A stretch of 64,000 nt of DNA from contig NZ_CP017078.1 of assembly GCF_001742225.1 (NCBI RefSeq), positions 124,001 to 188,000 of the forward strand. Reading direction: 5' to 3'. A program made the position numbers and the translations under genes. The notes below the pieces were generated by a model. It did no database searches. It was given only the letters and a program-made list of their open reading frames with translations, and was not told the origin of the DNA. Shown piece after piece: positions 53,326-61,495 of the stretch. Numbering within the stretch: position 1 is the stretch's first letter; the number at the start of each line of letters is the position of its first letter. The DNA comes from Novosphingobium resinovorum (GTDB lineage: Bacteria > Pseudomonadota > Alphaproteobacteria > Sphingomonadales > Sphingomonadaceae).

Positions 53326-53737
53326 CTATGCGGTTTTTGTGATGGCTCCCTCGATTATGACGCCTGAGCTGATGAACTTCCAGAACGCGACGATGAGCTT
53401 GCGCGCCAAGGCGACGATGGTTGACTTTTTCATGCGACCTCCATTTTCCTGGACGCGAGCCTTGAACCATTTGGTCAACCCGGACGCCGGTTGATGATGG
53501 ATCCAAAGCCAGGCGATCTGGATCAGGGCTGTCCGAAGGCGCGGATTGCCCGCTTTGGAGACGCCTTGCTCTCGATTGATCTGGCCGCTTTGCCATGGCG
53601 TCGGCGCTAACCCTGCATAAGCTGCGACCTGGCGGCGATTGTCAAAATGCCGGCATAGCCCTTCTGTCCACAAAACAGGTGCGGCCTCTGACCCGATGCC
53701 TTTCAATGAGAGCAACAGGTCTGGTCCGGATGGGCGT
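53326..53737 (-). pseudogene. IS110-family transposase, C-terminal fragment
   Basis: The minus strand encodes DLLLSLKGIGSEAAPVLWTE, RQVAAYAGLAPTPWQSGQIN, GNPRLRTALIQIAWLWIHHQ and a basic C-terminus. This is the Transposase_20 domain of IS110/IS1111 elements with its conserved G-I-G and the Ser/Gly region. The DEDD catalytic N-terminal half is missing: the right end of an IS3 element abuts at 53738. Confidence 0.82.
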
Positions 53738-53875
53738 TGAAGCGTCCCGGGTTTTCCGGAGGCGGTTTCAATTGAGTCATGCGACCATATCGAGGTTGTC
53801 TCTGGCCGCATAGTAGTTGGCTTCGGCTTCGGCGGGCGGGACATGCCCGATGGGGCCGAACAGACGACGGTGGTT
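53738..53875 (-). pseudogene. IS3-family element, right-end fragment
   Basis: The terminal sequence TGAAGCGTCCCGGG starts at 53738. The minus strand upstream of it encodes the end of an orfB, NHRRLFGPIGHVPPAEAEAN then YYAARDNLDMVA and stop at 53777. It is cut at 53876 by the IS6100 end. This orfB type (ending PIGHVPPAEAE) differs from the IS3 element at 50827, so two IS3 lineages are present. Confidence 0.78.
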
Positions 53876-54755
53876 GGCTCTGTTGCAAAGATTGGCGGCA
53901 GTCAGAGGTAGGCTGTCGCTCTGCGCCGATCAGGCGGCTGCTGCGAAATGGTGGTTGAGCATGCCCATGGCCTCCGTCAGCGCCGAGGGCCCAATGCCAA
54001 AAGCTCTCTCCACAAGGCGCACCTCGCCCCTGATGCCGGGCTGCAGGCACCAGGGGCGAGCCTGTCCTTTGCGCAGGGCTCGCATGACTTCGAATCCCTT
54101 GATCGTGGCATAGGCCGTGGGGATCGATTTGAAACCGCGCACCGGCTTGATCAGTATCTTGAGCTTTCCGTGATCGGCCTCGATCACGTTATTGAGATAC
54201 TTCACCTGCCGGTGGGCCGTCTCCCGGTCCAGCTTTCCTTCGCGCTTCAATTCGGTGATCGCTGCACCATAGCTCGGCGCTTTGTCGGTATTGAGCGTGG
54301 CAGGCTTTTCCCAGTGCTTCAGGCCTCGCAGGGCCTTGCCCAGGAACCGCTTCGCTGCCTTGGCGCTGCGGGTCGGCGACAGGTAGAAATCGATCGTGTC
54401 GCCCCGCTTGTCGACTGCCCGGTACAGGTAGGTCCACTTGCCCCGCACCTTGACGTAGGTTTCATCCAGGCGCCAGCTCGGATCAAAGCCACGCCGCCAG
54501 AACCAGCGCAGCCGCTTCTCCATCTCCGGGGCGTAGCACTGGACCCAGCGATAGATCGTCGTATGGTCGACCGAAATGCCGCGTTCCGCCAGCATTTCCT
54601 CAAGGTCGCGATAGCTGATCGGATAGCGACAATACCAGCGCACCGCCCACAGGATCACATCACCCTGGAAATGGCGCCACTTGAAATCCGTCATCGTTCC
54701 GTCCGTCCAATCTCCGCCAAGCATGCTCAAGCTTCACGATTTTTGCAACAGAGCC
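53876..54755 (-). mobile_element. IS6100 (IS6 family), complete
   Basis: The element is exactly 880 bp with perfect 14-bp terminal repeats GGCTCTGTTGCAAA / TTTGCAACAGAGCC, as known for IS6100. Its flanks belong to two different truncated elements (IS3 on the left, ISL3 on the right) and show no 8-bp duplication, the usual outcome of an IS6-mediated deletion or cointegrate resolution. IS6100 is a common shuttle of resistance and catabolic genes. Confidence 0.95.
53930..54724 (-). CDS. tnp6100: IS6100 transposase
   Basis: The 264-residue DDE transposase has FKWRHFQGDVILWAVRWYCR, the helix-turn-helix ERGISVDHTTIYRWVQCYAP, the first Asp in SWRLDETYVKVRGKWTYLYR, the second in LNTDKAPSYGAAI and the Glu in YLNNVIEADHGKLK. 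Sequence and length agree with IS6100 as I know it. ATG 54724 is the first ATG inside the terminal repeat. Confidence 0.95.
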   Translation of the reverse strand: MLGGDWTDGTMTDFKWRHFQGDVILWAVRWYCRYPISYRDLEEMLAERGISVDHTTIYRWVQCYAPEMEKRLRWFWRRGFDPSWRLDETYVKVRGKWTYLYRAVDKRGDTIDFYLSPTRSAKAAKRFLGKALRGLKHWEKPATLNTDKAPSYGAAITELKREGKLDRETAHRQVKYLNNVIEADHGKLKILIKPVRGFKSIPTAYATIKGFEVMRALRKGQARPWCLQPGIRGEVRLVERAFGIGPSALTEAMGMLNHHFAAAA

Positions 54756-56208
54756 CTCGGACCCGATCCCGGATATTGCCTCGCCCTACGCCCGCAGGAC
54801 AAAGAGGGTCGCCAACATAGTCGGCCTTCTGGGGCACGGCACAGGCGGACGCCCGGGAGAGCGCTTGATGAACCAGCTCGGGATGCCGGTCAGCGACGAC
54901 ACCATCCTTCGGCACTTGAAGCGCATGGCTTTACAGATCGACGACGAGCCCCCCGCTCGGATCATCGGTATCGATGACTGGAGTTGGAGGAAATCGTGGC
55001 GCTACGGCACGATCATCGTTGATCTCGAGCGCCGAAAGGTCATGGACATTCTCGAGGACCGGAGCGTGGCGAGCGTTGCACAATGGTTGAAGCGGCATCC
55101 CTCCATTGAGGTGGTCAGTCGAGATCGATGCGGGCTATACGCGCAGGCTGCTCGTGAAGGTGCCCCGCAAGCGTCTCAGGTGGCTGACCGCTTTCATCTC
55201 TTCCAGAACCTGCGTCTTGCGATCGAGGAACAGATGAGCCTCTCCGGCCGAGCTACAGGCAGGGCACTGCTGCCAGACGAGGACATCGAGACTGATCATG
55301 ACGATCGAGCTTTGCATGAGGAGGCGCCTGGAATGCGGTTGCGCAATCAGCTTCGACGGACACATAGGCAGTCCCGGAAGGAGGTGTTCGAGACGGTGCA
55401 CGCCTTGAGCAAAGAAGGCCTGACCTGCTCGGAGATTGCGCGTCGCACTGGATATGGCCGCCGCAGCATCGCGAAATGGCTGACGTTTGAAACGCCACCC
55501 GACCGACGCAGGGGAGCGTTGCAGCCGACATCTCCCCTGTATTTCGAAGCCTTTCTCACCCAATGTTGGAAGGACGGCAACCGCCGTGGGCGGCATCTGT
55601 TTCATGACATCAAGCATCGCGGGTACACCGGCAGCTTTTCCAATCTTGAACGCCTCCTGGCAACCTGGCGCCGCGCCGAGAGACCGGAATCGGATAAGGA
55701 TAAGGATAAGGATGATGCGGCGCCGGCTCGGGTTGGCGTCGTCGACAGTACATACGATAATGCGCCTGTGCGTGATCCGCACACTGGCCACTGGATCTCG
55801 CCGGTTGTCGCCGCTGCTCTCTGCATCAAGCCGCGCGGCGCGCTGACCGTCAATCAAGAGCGGAAAGTGGACGCCCTCAAGCAGGGATCAGATACCTTTG
55901 CGACTTTGCGCAGCTTATCCATGCGGTTTCGCGGAATATTTCATAGCCGAAATTCGGCAAGGCTCGAAGATTGGATTGATGATGCCATTCATTCTGGCCT
56001 GGTTTTCCTGGCCCGTTTTGCCCGCGTCCTTCGCCGCGATATCGACGCCGTCTGTAACGCCATCGACCTGCCTTGGAGCAATGGTCAAGCGGAAGGTCAG
56101 ATCAACCGACTGAAGACGATCAAGCGCGCTATGTATGGCCGAGCGGGTGCAGAGCTTCTCAGAGCGCGGATGATGCCCATCCAATTGTCCGATCTCCACA
56201 CAAAGTGA
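54756..56208 (+). pseudogene. ISL3-family transposase, N-terminus removed by IS6100
   Basis: The frame is open from the IS6100 junction (54757) and contains the ISL3 DDE domain: IIGIDDWSWRKSWRYGTIIV (first Asp), VVSRDRCGLYAQAAREGAPQ, FHLFQNLRLAIEEQ, a second HTH (TCSEIARRTGYGRRSIAKWL) and the final VCNAIDLPWSNGQAEGQINR with the catalytic Glu. The zinc-finger N-terminal domain of about 120-150 residues and the left end are lost. An apparent ATG at 54865 is only an internal Met. A KDKDKDD stretch is a low-complexity linker. Confidence 0.85.
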
Positions 56209-56544
56209 GGCAGACCCTTTTATCGTCCCTCCGAATGTTCGATATACGAACACTTGTTCGATACGGATAGAATATGCTATTCAGTTCATTCGTCAAGGCC
56301 GACGCAAGCCAACCAAACGAGACAGACGCTCGATGCGTTGGAACCGGGACTGAAATGCGCGCACCAAGGAGCGCGAACACTTGCGACTTGAGTGGAAGAA
56401 TCGAAGAACTCGGTGGGAACGACACAAACGTGCGGTCGTCGACAGCTTCACCGAGGTGCTTCACCAAGACAGTGGCCTTCCGCCTGAGGGCTAAGAATCG
56501 CGCCATCTGAATTAGAACGCCACGATGTGGCCGGGAGCCGATTG
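56209..56544. other. Upstream region of the sul-like gene
   Basis: The right end of the ISL3 element should lie in the first 20 bases. The rest is less GC-rich non-coding DNA with an IclR-type operator cluster at 56236-56260 and weak short frames in both directions that I do not accept as genes. It is the presumed promoter region of the dihydropteroate synthase. Confidence 0.4.
56236..56260. promoter_or_regulatory. IclR-type operator: inverted repeat plus third half-site
   Basis: TGTTCG-ATATA-CGAACA (56236-56252) is a perfect 6-bp inverted repeat, followed after two bases by a third TGTTCG (56255-56260) in direct orientation. Three half-sites of this type (compare the GTTCGATAATCGCAC box of PcaR) are typical of IclR-family regulators of aromatic catabolism. 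No IclR-family gene is in the window. Confidence 0.5.
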
Positions 56545-57375
56545 ATGCAAGATATCCCTCAGATCCTTGGGATCGTGAACATGACCAGCGACTCCTTTTC
56601 TGACGGAGGCTTGTTCTTGGATGAGCAGTCCGCGATCGCGCACGCGAATGGATTATGGAAGCATGGCGCCAACATCATTGACCTAGGACCAGCCGCCAGT
56701 AATCCAAACGCTGAGTTGGTGGATTCTAAAGAGGAAATTCGGCGACTAAGTCCAGTTATCACCGTGCTTCATAAAGCTAAGATTCCCGTCTCGGTCGATA
56801 GCTTTCGAGCAGAAACCCAGCGCTATGCAATTTCGAGAGGAGTAGAATTTCTGAACGACATCACGGGGTTTTCCGAGCCTAGCATTTACGCCGATCTTGC
56901 AGTGGCCAAATGCAAACTCATCGTCATGCATTCGATGCAAGCTGGCAACCGTGCAACAGAATCTGACTTTTCGCCACACGAGGTGTGGCTGCATTCGTTT
57001 CGGTTTTTTGAAGAGCGTATCGCTACCCTAATTAACGCTGGTATTGCGCCAGAGCGGCTCATTTTGGACCCAGGCATGGGATTCTTTTTAAGTGCCAATC
57101 CCGAAGCGTCTCTTCGTATCCTCGCTAATCTAGAGGACTTTTCACATAGGTTCTGCTTACCGCTCTTAATATCCGCTTCTAGAAAGTCCTTCTTAAGGAA
57201 GGTAACAGGCAAAGCTGTTGAGAAAATCGGGTCAGCGACGCTTGCAGCGGAGCTGCTCGCTGCTATGGCGGGAGTTAGTTATATTCGTACTCACGACGCT
57301 GGAGCATTGGCTGACGGCCTAGCGGTGTTATCGGCTGTGAACTCGAACAAGGGTCACTTCAGCAGCAAAGGCTGA
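56545..57375 (+). CDS. Sul-type dihydropteroate synthase, probable sulfonamide resistance
   Basis: The 276-residue enzyme has the DHPS signatures ILGIVNMTSDSFSDGGLFL at the start, IIDLGPAASNPNAE, and SVDSFRAETQRYAISRGVEF. LNDITGFSEPSIYADLA, LIVMHSMQ, LILDPGMGFFLSANPEASL, LLISASRKSFLRKVTG and YIRTHD follow. LNDI-GF, LVVMHS-Q and DPGMGFFL are shared with Sul1, Sul2 and Sul3 rather than chromosomal FolP, so a sulfonamide-insensitive enzyme is expected. It does not look identical to any of them. ATG 56545 has GGGAG upstream; a GTG at 56527 is in frame. It is less GC-rich than its surroundings and flanked by transposons. Confidence 0.82.
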   Translation: MQDIPQILGIVNMTSDSFSDGGLFLDEQSAIAHANGLWKHGANIIDLGPAASNPNAELVDSKEEIRRLSPVITVLHKAKIPVSVDSFRAETQRYAISRGVEFLNDITGFSEPSIYADLAVAKCKLIVMHSMQAGNRATESDFSPHEVWLHSFRFFEERIATLINAGIAPERLILDPGMGFFLSANPEASLRILANLEDFSHRFCLPLLISASRKSFLRKVTGKAVEKIGSATLAAELLAAMAGVSYIRTHDAGALADGLAVLSAVNSNKGHFSSKG

Positions 57376-57437
57376 CCGCCGGAACGGTCTCATCCCCCAA
57401 TGGCCGCAAGCACGAGCGGTACAAGAAACCACGATCA

Positions 57438-57735
57438 ATGCATCGGATATTTCAGAATTTTATTGATTGCCTTTCGAGCGCGTCGAATTCAGATGCTCTT
57501 CGCGATGCCATGTCGCAGGCAGCAGCGGCGTTCGATCTGTCCTGTTTCGCGTACCTCTCCATGCCGGATAAAACAGGAGGCCAGGCCGGGTTAATATCAA
57601 ACTATCCATTAGCTTGGACAACCCATTATTTGCAAAGGCATTATGAGCGCTTTGACCCCGTGATCGTTCAGGCACTCGGCCAACCCGAGCCTTTTGAATG
57701 GGGTCTCGGAATCGGATCGTTGGCGCCCTCAAAAT
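57438..57735 (+). pseudogene. LuxR-type quorum-sensing regulator, N-terminal fragment
   Basis: The fragment encodes an autoinducer-binding domain: AAAAFDLSCFAYLSMPDKTG, NYPLAWTTHYLQRHYERFDP and VIVQALGQPEPFEWG, with the family's conserved Trp, Tyr, Asp-Pro and Trp in order. It is cut at residue 99 by the Tn3 terminal repeat at 57736, and the DNA-binding domain is lost. It starts 62 bases after the sul-like gene on the same strand. The fragment is not functional as a regulator. Confidence 0.8.
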
Positions 57736-57788
57736 GGGTCGTGCGGCTGAGCGGAACAGGAAAGTGTCGTAAGGGGCATTATTTTCTT

Positions 57789-60700
57789 TCAAAAGTCCCA
57801 TTTGGAATTAGGTTGACGTAGCGGTCTGAGGCCGCCGTTTGCGACGGCGTCGGGCACGGAGAAATCGTAGCGCCCGAGGAAATTGATGTGACGCCAGGAT
57901 ATCGGCGAGAGTCGAGCGATATCGGCGGGCAGTGGCGGCGTCCCGGCCTCACTGAGTTGGCGCACGGTTTCTTGCATGTAGACAGCGTTCCAGTGGACGA
58001 TGGAGTTGAGGGCGAGACCAAGGACGCCAAGCTGCTCCTCCTGGCCCTGGCGCAGAGGGCTTCTGATTTCGCCCCGATCGCCGTGATGGACGCGCCGACC
58101 GAGCTTGTGGCGCAATTCCTGCCGGTTGAGCTGAACCAATATCCGCCGGCGGAACGGTCGATCGTCGATGTATCGCAGGATGTGCAGCGTCTTGATGATG
58201 CGCCCCAGTTCAGACAGCGCCTTGGCCAGGGTCGTTGGGCGGTCTTTGACCTGCAGCATGCGCATGACGCCTGCGGCCTTGAGGTGGCCGAGCTTGAGCG
58301 ATCCGGCCAAACGGATCAGGTCGGACCAGTTTTCCCTGATCAGATTGATTTTGATCCTGCCCCAGGCAATCTCATCGAATTGTCCGTAGCTCGCCTGGCG
58401 GTCGATGCGCCACAGCTTCGCGCCGCCGATGTCCGCCAGACGGGGGCTGAACCGGTAGCCCAAGAGCCAGAACAGCCCGAAAATCGCGTCGGAATAGGCG
58501 GCTGTGTCGGTCATGATCTCCAGAGGTTCGAGCTCGGTTTCCTGTTCCAGCAGGAGAGCCAGGACGACCAGGCTGTCGCGCAGCGTTCCAGGGATGACCG
58601 CTCCGGCCAGACCACTGAACTGGTTGGAAATCATGTTGTACCAAGTGACGCCGCGCTCCTGGCCGTAATATTTGGGGTTGGGGCCGGCGTGTATGGCGCT
58701 CGACGGAACGACAAACCGCATGCCGTCGGCGCTGGCCACCTCGCCTGCGCCCCAATGTTGGACGATATCCAGGCGACTGTGAGCGGCAACGATCGCGGCG
58801 TTGGCCGCGGCTATGGTCTCGGGCCGAATGAAATTCTGACCGACCCAGGAAAGCCGGTCGCGACGCAGAGCCGCAAATTCCGGGCGCACAACCGGCTCAA
58901 GGCCGATGTTACAGGCGCCGCCGACCAGGGTCGCGCAAAGGCTTATCTCGAAGTGCTCGACGGTGGCCTGACGCTCGCTCAGATGGGTAAAGGACTTAGC
59001 AAATCCGGTTCGCGCCATGACTTCAAGCAAGATGTCGGGCATCCCCGCCTTCGGCATGCGCGTTTGGACGGCGGCGCGAAGCGCACGAAGGCGCTCGGGT
59101 TCATCAAGCTTGTCGAGGGGCGTGACCACAATCTGGGTCTTGTCGGCGACCGTCTCGAAACGCAGGTCCAGATTGTCGCCCGCGCGCCCGGCGACATGAC
59201 GATATGCCTCATCGAGAAGGCGGGAGAGACCGTCGATCTCAGTGTCGGCTTCCAGAGATCGGCCCAGGGCGCGTGCTACCATCAATCTGGAATTGTGCCA
59301 GGACTCGCCCTCGAGCATCCCGCGCCGGGGATCCCCGTATCGGATGCCGGGCTTGGCGAACACGTCGCGACGCTTGATCGCGAGACGCCATGCATCGATG
59401 ATCGCGAAGACATAGGCTTTCGGGTCTCTCACCCTGCCTTCATGATCGAGGGCATGTTGCCTCCACGCCTTTGGGATCGCAGCGGTCGGTGCGCCGCGCA
59501 TCTTGGCGAGAGACGACCAGTCGTCCACGCCCTTGAGGTAGCTGATCGCGGCCTTGACGTTTTTGCCGCCCGGGGCGGCGTCGATCTCGATGCGGGTGGT
59601 GATTTCAAAGAACAATCGCCGGGCGCCCCGCCATTTTGTTCGCAGTTGATCATATGGCTTGGTCTCTGCGGGCTTGGCGATTGCCTCCACCTTGGACATG
59701 GCGGCCTCGATGTCGGGACGGGGCAACCGCTCGAAGAGCACGTTTCGCCATTCATTGAGGGGCAGCCCGTCGTCGGTCAAAACCAAGAGACCCATCGCGT
59801 GGAGCAGCATCGCTGCGCCATCGAGATCGCGCAGGCTACGCAGGCGGGCCTGCTTGTCGGCGGCTTCAGCCCCCTTCACCAAGTCGGCAAGCAGAGCCTC
59901 GGCCAGCTCGGCAGCGTCGTCCTGGGCCGCCGCTTCGAGCGTATGGAAGAGCGCGGCTACGGTCGCGGTTCGACGAGGCTCCTGAAGGACAGCGATAGCC
60001 GAAGGCTTGCTGACGCGCGCCACCCGCGCGAGGCGCTCAAGGGTTGTGGCTGGAACACCGCGTGGTGGCGCCGGTCGCAGATTGAACGCCCGGACCGCAT
60101 CGAGCCGATCAAGATGGCGGAAAAGCTCGGTCGGCATGCGCTTGGAGGGAATGGTCCGCAGCGCGTCCAAGGCGGCGAACGTGGATGTGTCGCCATCGTC
60201 AAACAGAGCGGCGATGCGCGCGCGCTGGTCATCGCTCAAGCTGGTGACCAGATGACACCAAAGCCTGGTCCGCGCACGATCGCGGATTCTGCCGACCAAT
60301 CGCTCGACGACCGTGACGCCCGGCAGCAGCACCTTGTTGGCGATCAGCCAGGCCGCAGCTCGATCAATAAGGGGGCCGGGCCGATCGTCGCCGCTCCAGC
60401 AAAGGGCGTAGAGCCATCGGGTCAATCGGAACCGCGCCACCGCGTTGTCGCCAAAGTCCGTGAAGCCGCAGTGCGTCCGGATGAGCGCGAGGTGCCGGAT
60501 GCGCCGGCTTCCCGCAAAATAGGCTTCCACGTCCGTGCCGGGTTCAAGAGCGAGTTGTTCGATCACGGCCGCCAGGACCGACGCGGGGATTTCGGCGGGC
60601 GAGACTGGAAATGCGCCCAGAAACCGGGCGCTGGTCAGCATCACCGCAAAGCCGAGCCGATTGTGGTCGCCGCGCAGAGTTCCAATGAGGTCGCGATCAG

Positions 60701-60803
60701 TTTGGTCAAAATGGAAATATCGCGCGAGCTGGTCGGCCGACGGTTCGCCGTCGAAGCGGGCAAAGCCCTGACGCTGGGCGTCAGTGAGGTGACGGGTGGG
60801 CAT
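57789..60803 (-). CDS. tnpA: Tn3-family transposase
   Basis: The 1,004-residue DDE transposase begins MPTRHLTDAQRQGFARFDGE (DUF4158 domain). The catalytic part has PGTLRDSLVVLALLLEQETE with the acidic residues around EIMTDTAAYSDAIFGLFWLL, the R-x-x-D segment WRIDRQASYGQFDEIAWG, and the ending LGLALNSIVHWNAVYMQETV and RLSPISWRHINFLGRY. It is full length. ATG 60803 is preferred over an in-frame start at 60878, which would extend it across the res site. Confidence 0.93.
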   Translation of the reverse strand: MPTRHLTDAQRQGFARFDGEPSADQLARYFHFDQTDRDLIGTLRGDHNRLGFAVMLTSARFLGAFPVSPAEIPASVLAAVIEQLALEPGTDVEAYFAGSRRIRHLALIRTHCGFTDFGDNAVARFRLTRWLYALCWSGDDRPGPLIDRAAAWLIANKVLLPGVTVVERLVGRIRDRARTRLWCHLVTSLSDDQRARIAALFDDGDTSTFAALDALRTIPSKRMPTELFRHLDRLDAVRAFNLRPAPPRGVPATTLERLARVARVSKPSAIAVLQEPRRTATVAALFHTLEAAAQDDAAELAEALLADLVKGAEAADKQARLRSLRDLDGAAMLLHAMGLLVLTDDGLPLNEWRNVLFERLPRPDIEAAMSKVEAIAKPAETKPYDQLRTKWRGARRLFFEITTRIEIDAAPGGKNVKAAISYLKGVDDWSSLAKMRGAPTAAIPKAWRQHALDHEGRVRDPKAYVFAIIDAWRLAIKRRDVFAKPGIRYGDPRRGMLEGESWHNSRLMVARALGRSLEADTEIDGLSRLLDEAYRHVAGRAGDNLDLRFETVADKTQIVVTPLDKLDEPERLRALRAAVQTRMPKAGMPDILLEVMARTGFAKSFTHLSERQATVEHFEISLCATLVGGACNIGLEPVVRPEFAALRRDRLSWVGQNFIRPETIAAANAAIVAAHSRLDIVQHWGAGEVASADGMRFVVPSSAIHAGPNPKYYGQERGVTWYNMISNQFSGLAGAVIPGTLRDSLVVLALLLEQETELEPLEIMTDTAAYSDAIFGLFWLLGYRFSPRLADIGGAKLWRIDRQASYGQFDEIAWGRIKINLIRENWSDLIRLAGSLKLGHLKAAGVMRMLQVKDRPTTLAKALSELGRIIKTLHILRYIDDRPFRRRILVQLNRQELRHKLGRRVHHGDRGEIRSPLRQGQEEQLGVLGLALNSIVHWNAVYMQETVRQLSEAGTPPLPADIARLSPISWRHINFLGRYDFSVPDAVANGGLRPLRQPNSKWDF

Positions 60804-60807
60804 ACCG

Positions 60808-60917
60808 TGCGAAACTTTCAACTTTTGCGAAGGCGGAGGCTTGTGCCGAAAAGTAAGGCTAATTTCTTCGCAAAACATATGTGCGAAATGAAATCATTTT
60901 GCAGTAACTTTCGCACG
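60808..60917. other. Resolvase res site
   Basis: The region between tnpA and tnpR contains repeated TGCGAA half-sites in both orientations: 60808-60813 with 60826-60831, TTCGCA 60867-60872 with TGCGAA 60882-60887, and TTTTGCA 60897-60903 with TTCGCA 60910-60915. The three paired arrays fit the three subsites of a res site, where TnpR binds and recombines cointegrates and also represses both promoters. Confidence 0.6.
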
Positions 60918-60934
60918 TCCCTTGGAGCCGCCGC

Positions 60935-61495
60935 ATGAAGCTCGGCTATGCACGCGTTTCCACCGAGGATCAGAACCTGGAAATCCAGCGCGGTCGTCTC
61001 TCGGAGGCTGGCTGTGAGTTGATGTTCGAGGAGAAAATATCCGGAGCCGCTCGCGGCCGACCAGAGCTCGAAAAGCTCATGGGACACCTGCGCAAAGGCG
61101 ACGTCCTGGTGGTCGCTCGCCTCGATCGTTTGGCGCGATCAACCATTGAACTTCTGCACATCGCGGAACGCATCAAGGAAAAGCAGGCAGGTTTACAATC
61201 GCTTGATGAACCTTGGGCCGATACCACGTCCCCGTCCGGCGTGATGATCATGACCGTGTTCGCTGGGATCGCCCAGTTCGAGCGGGCCCTCATATTGAGC
61301 CGAACCGACGAAGGTCGAAAGGCTGCGAGGGCGCGCGGCGTGGCTTTCGGCCGCCCAAAGAAAATGCGACCCGATCAAGCTGAGCTCGCTCGCCAACTCG
61401 TGCTCGAGGGCAAGTCCATCAGCGCCGTCGCAAGGACTTTCAACGTTCACCCGGCGACCATCTATCGCTGTATCGAGCCAAGCGGTTCCTTATGA
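60935..61495 (+). CDS. tnpR: Serine resolvase TnpR
   Basis: The 186-residue serine recombinase has the catalytic Ser in LGYARVSTEDQNLEIQ, the motifs DVLVVARLDRLARSTIEL and IAQFERALILSRTDEGRKAA, and a C-terminal helix-turn-helix (SISAVARTFNVHPATIYRCI). Length is normal for the family. It resolves transposon cointegrates at the adjacent res site. Its last codons lie in the right terminal repeat. Confidence 0.94.
   Translation: MKLGYARVSTEDQNLEIQRGRLSEAGCELMFEEKISGAARGRPELEKLMGHLRKGDVLVVARLDRLARSTIELLHIAERIKEKQAGLQSLDEPWADTTSPSGVMIMTVFAGIAQFERALILSRTDEGRKAARARGVAFGRPKKMRPDQAELARQLVLEGKSISAVARTFNVHPATIYRCIEPSGSL

Noticed and set aside
57888..60938. A 1,016-codon open frame opposite the Tn3 transposase
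   Set aside because: It mirrors tnpA across its whole length and has no recognisable motif; third-position GC bias of the real gene explains the lack of stops.
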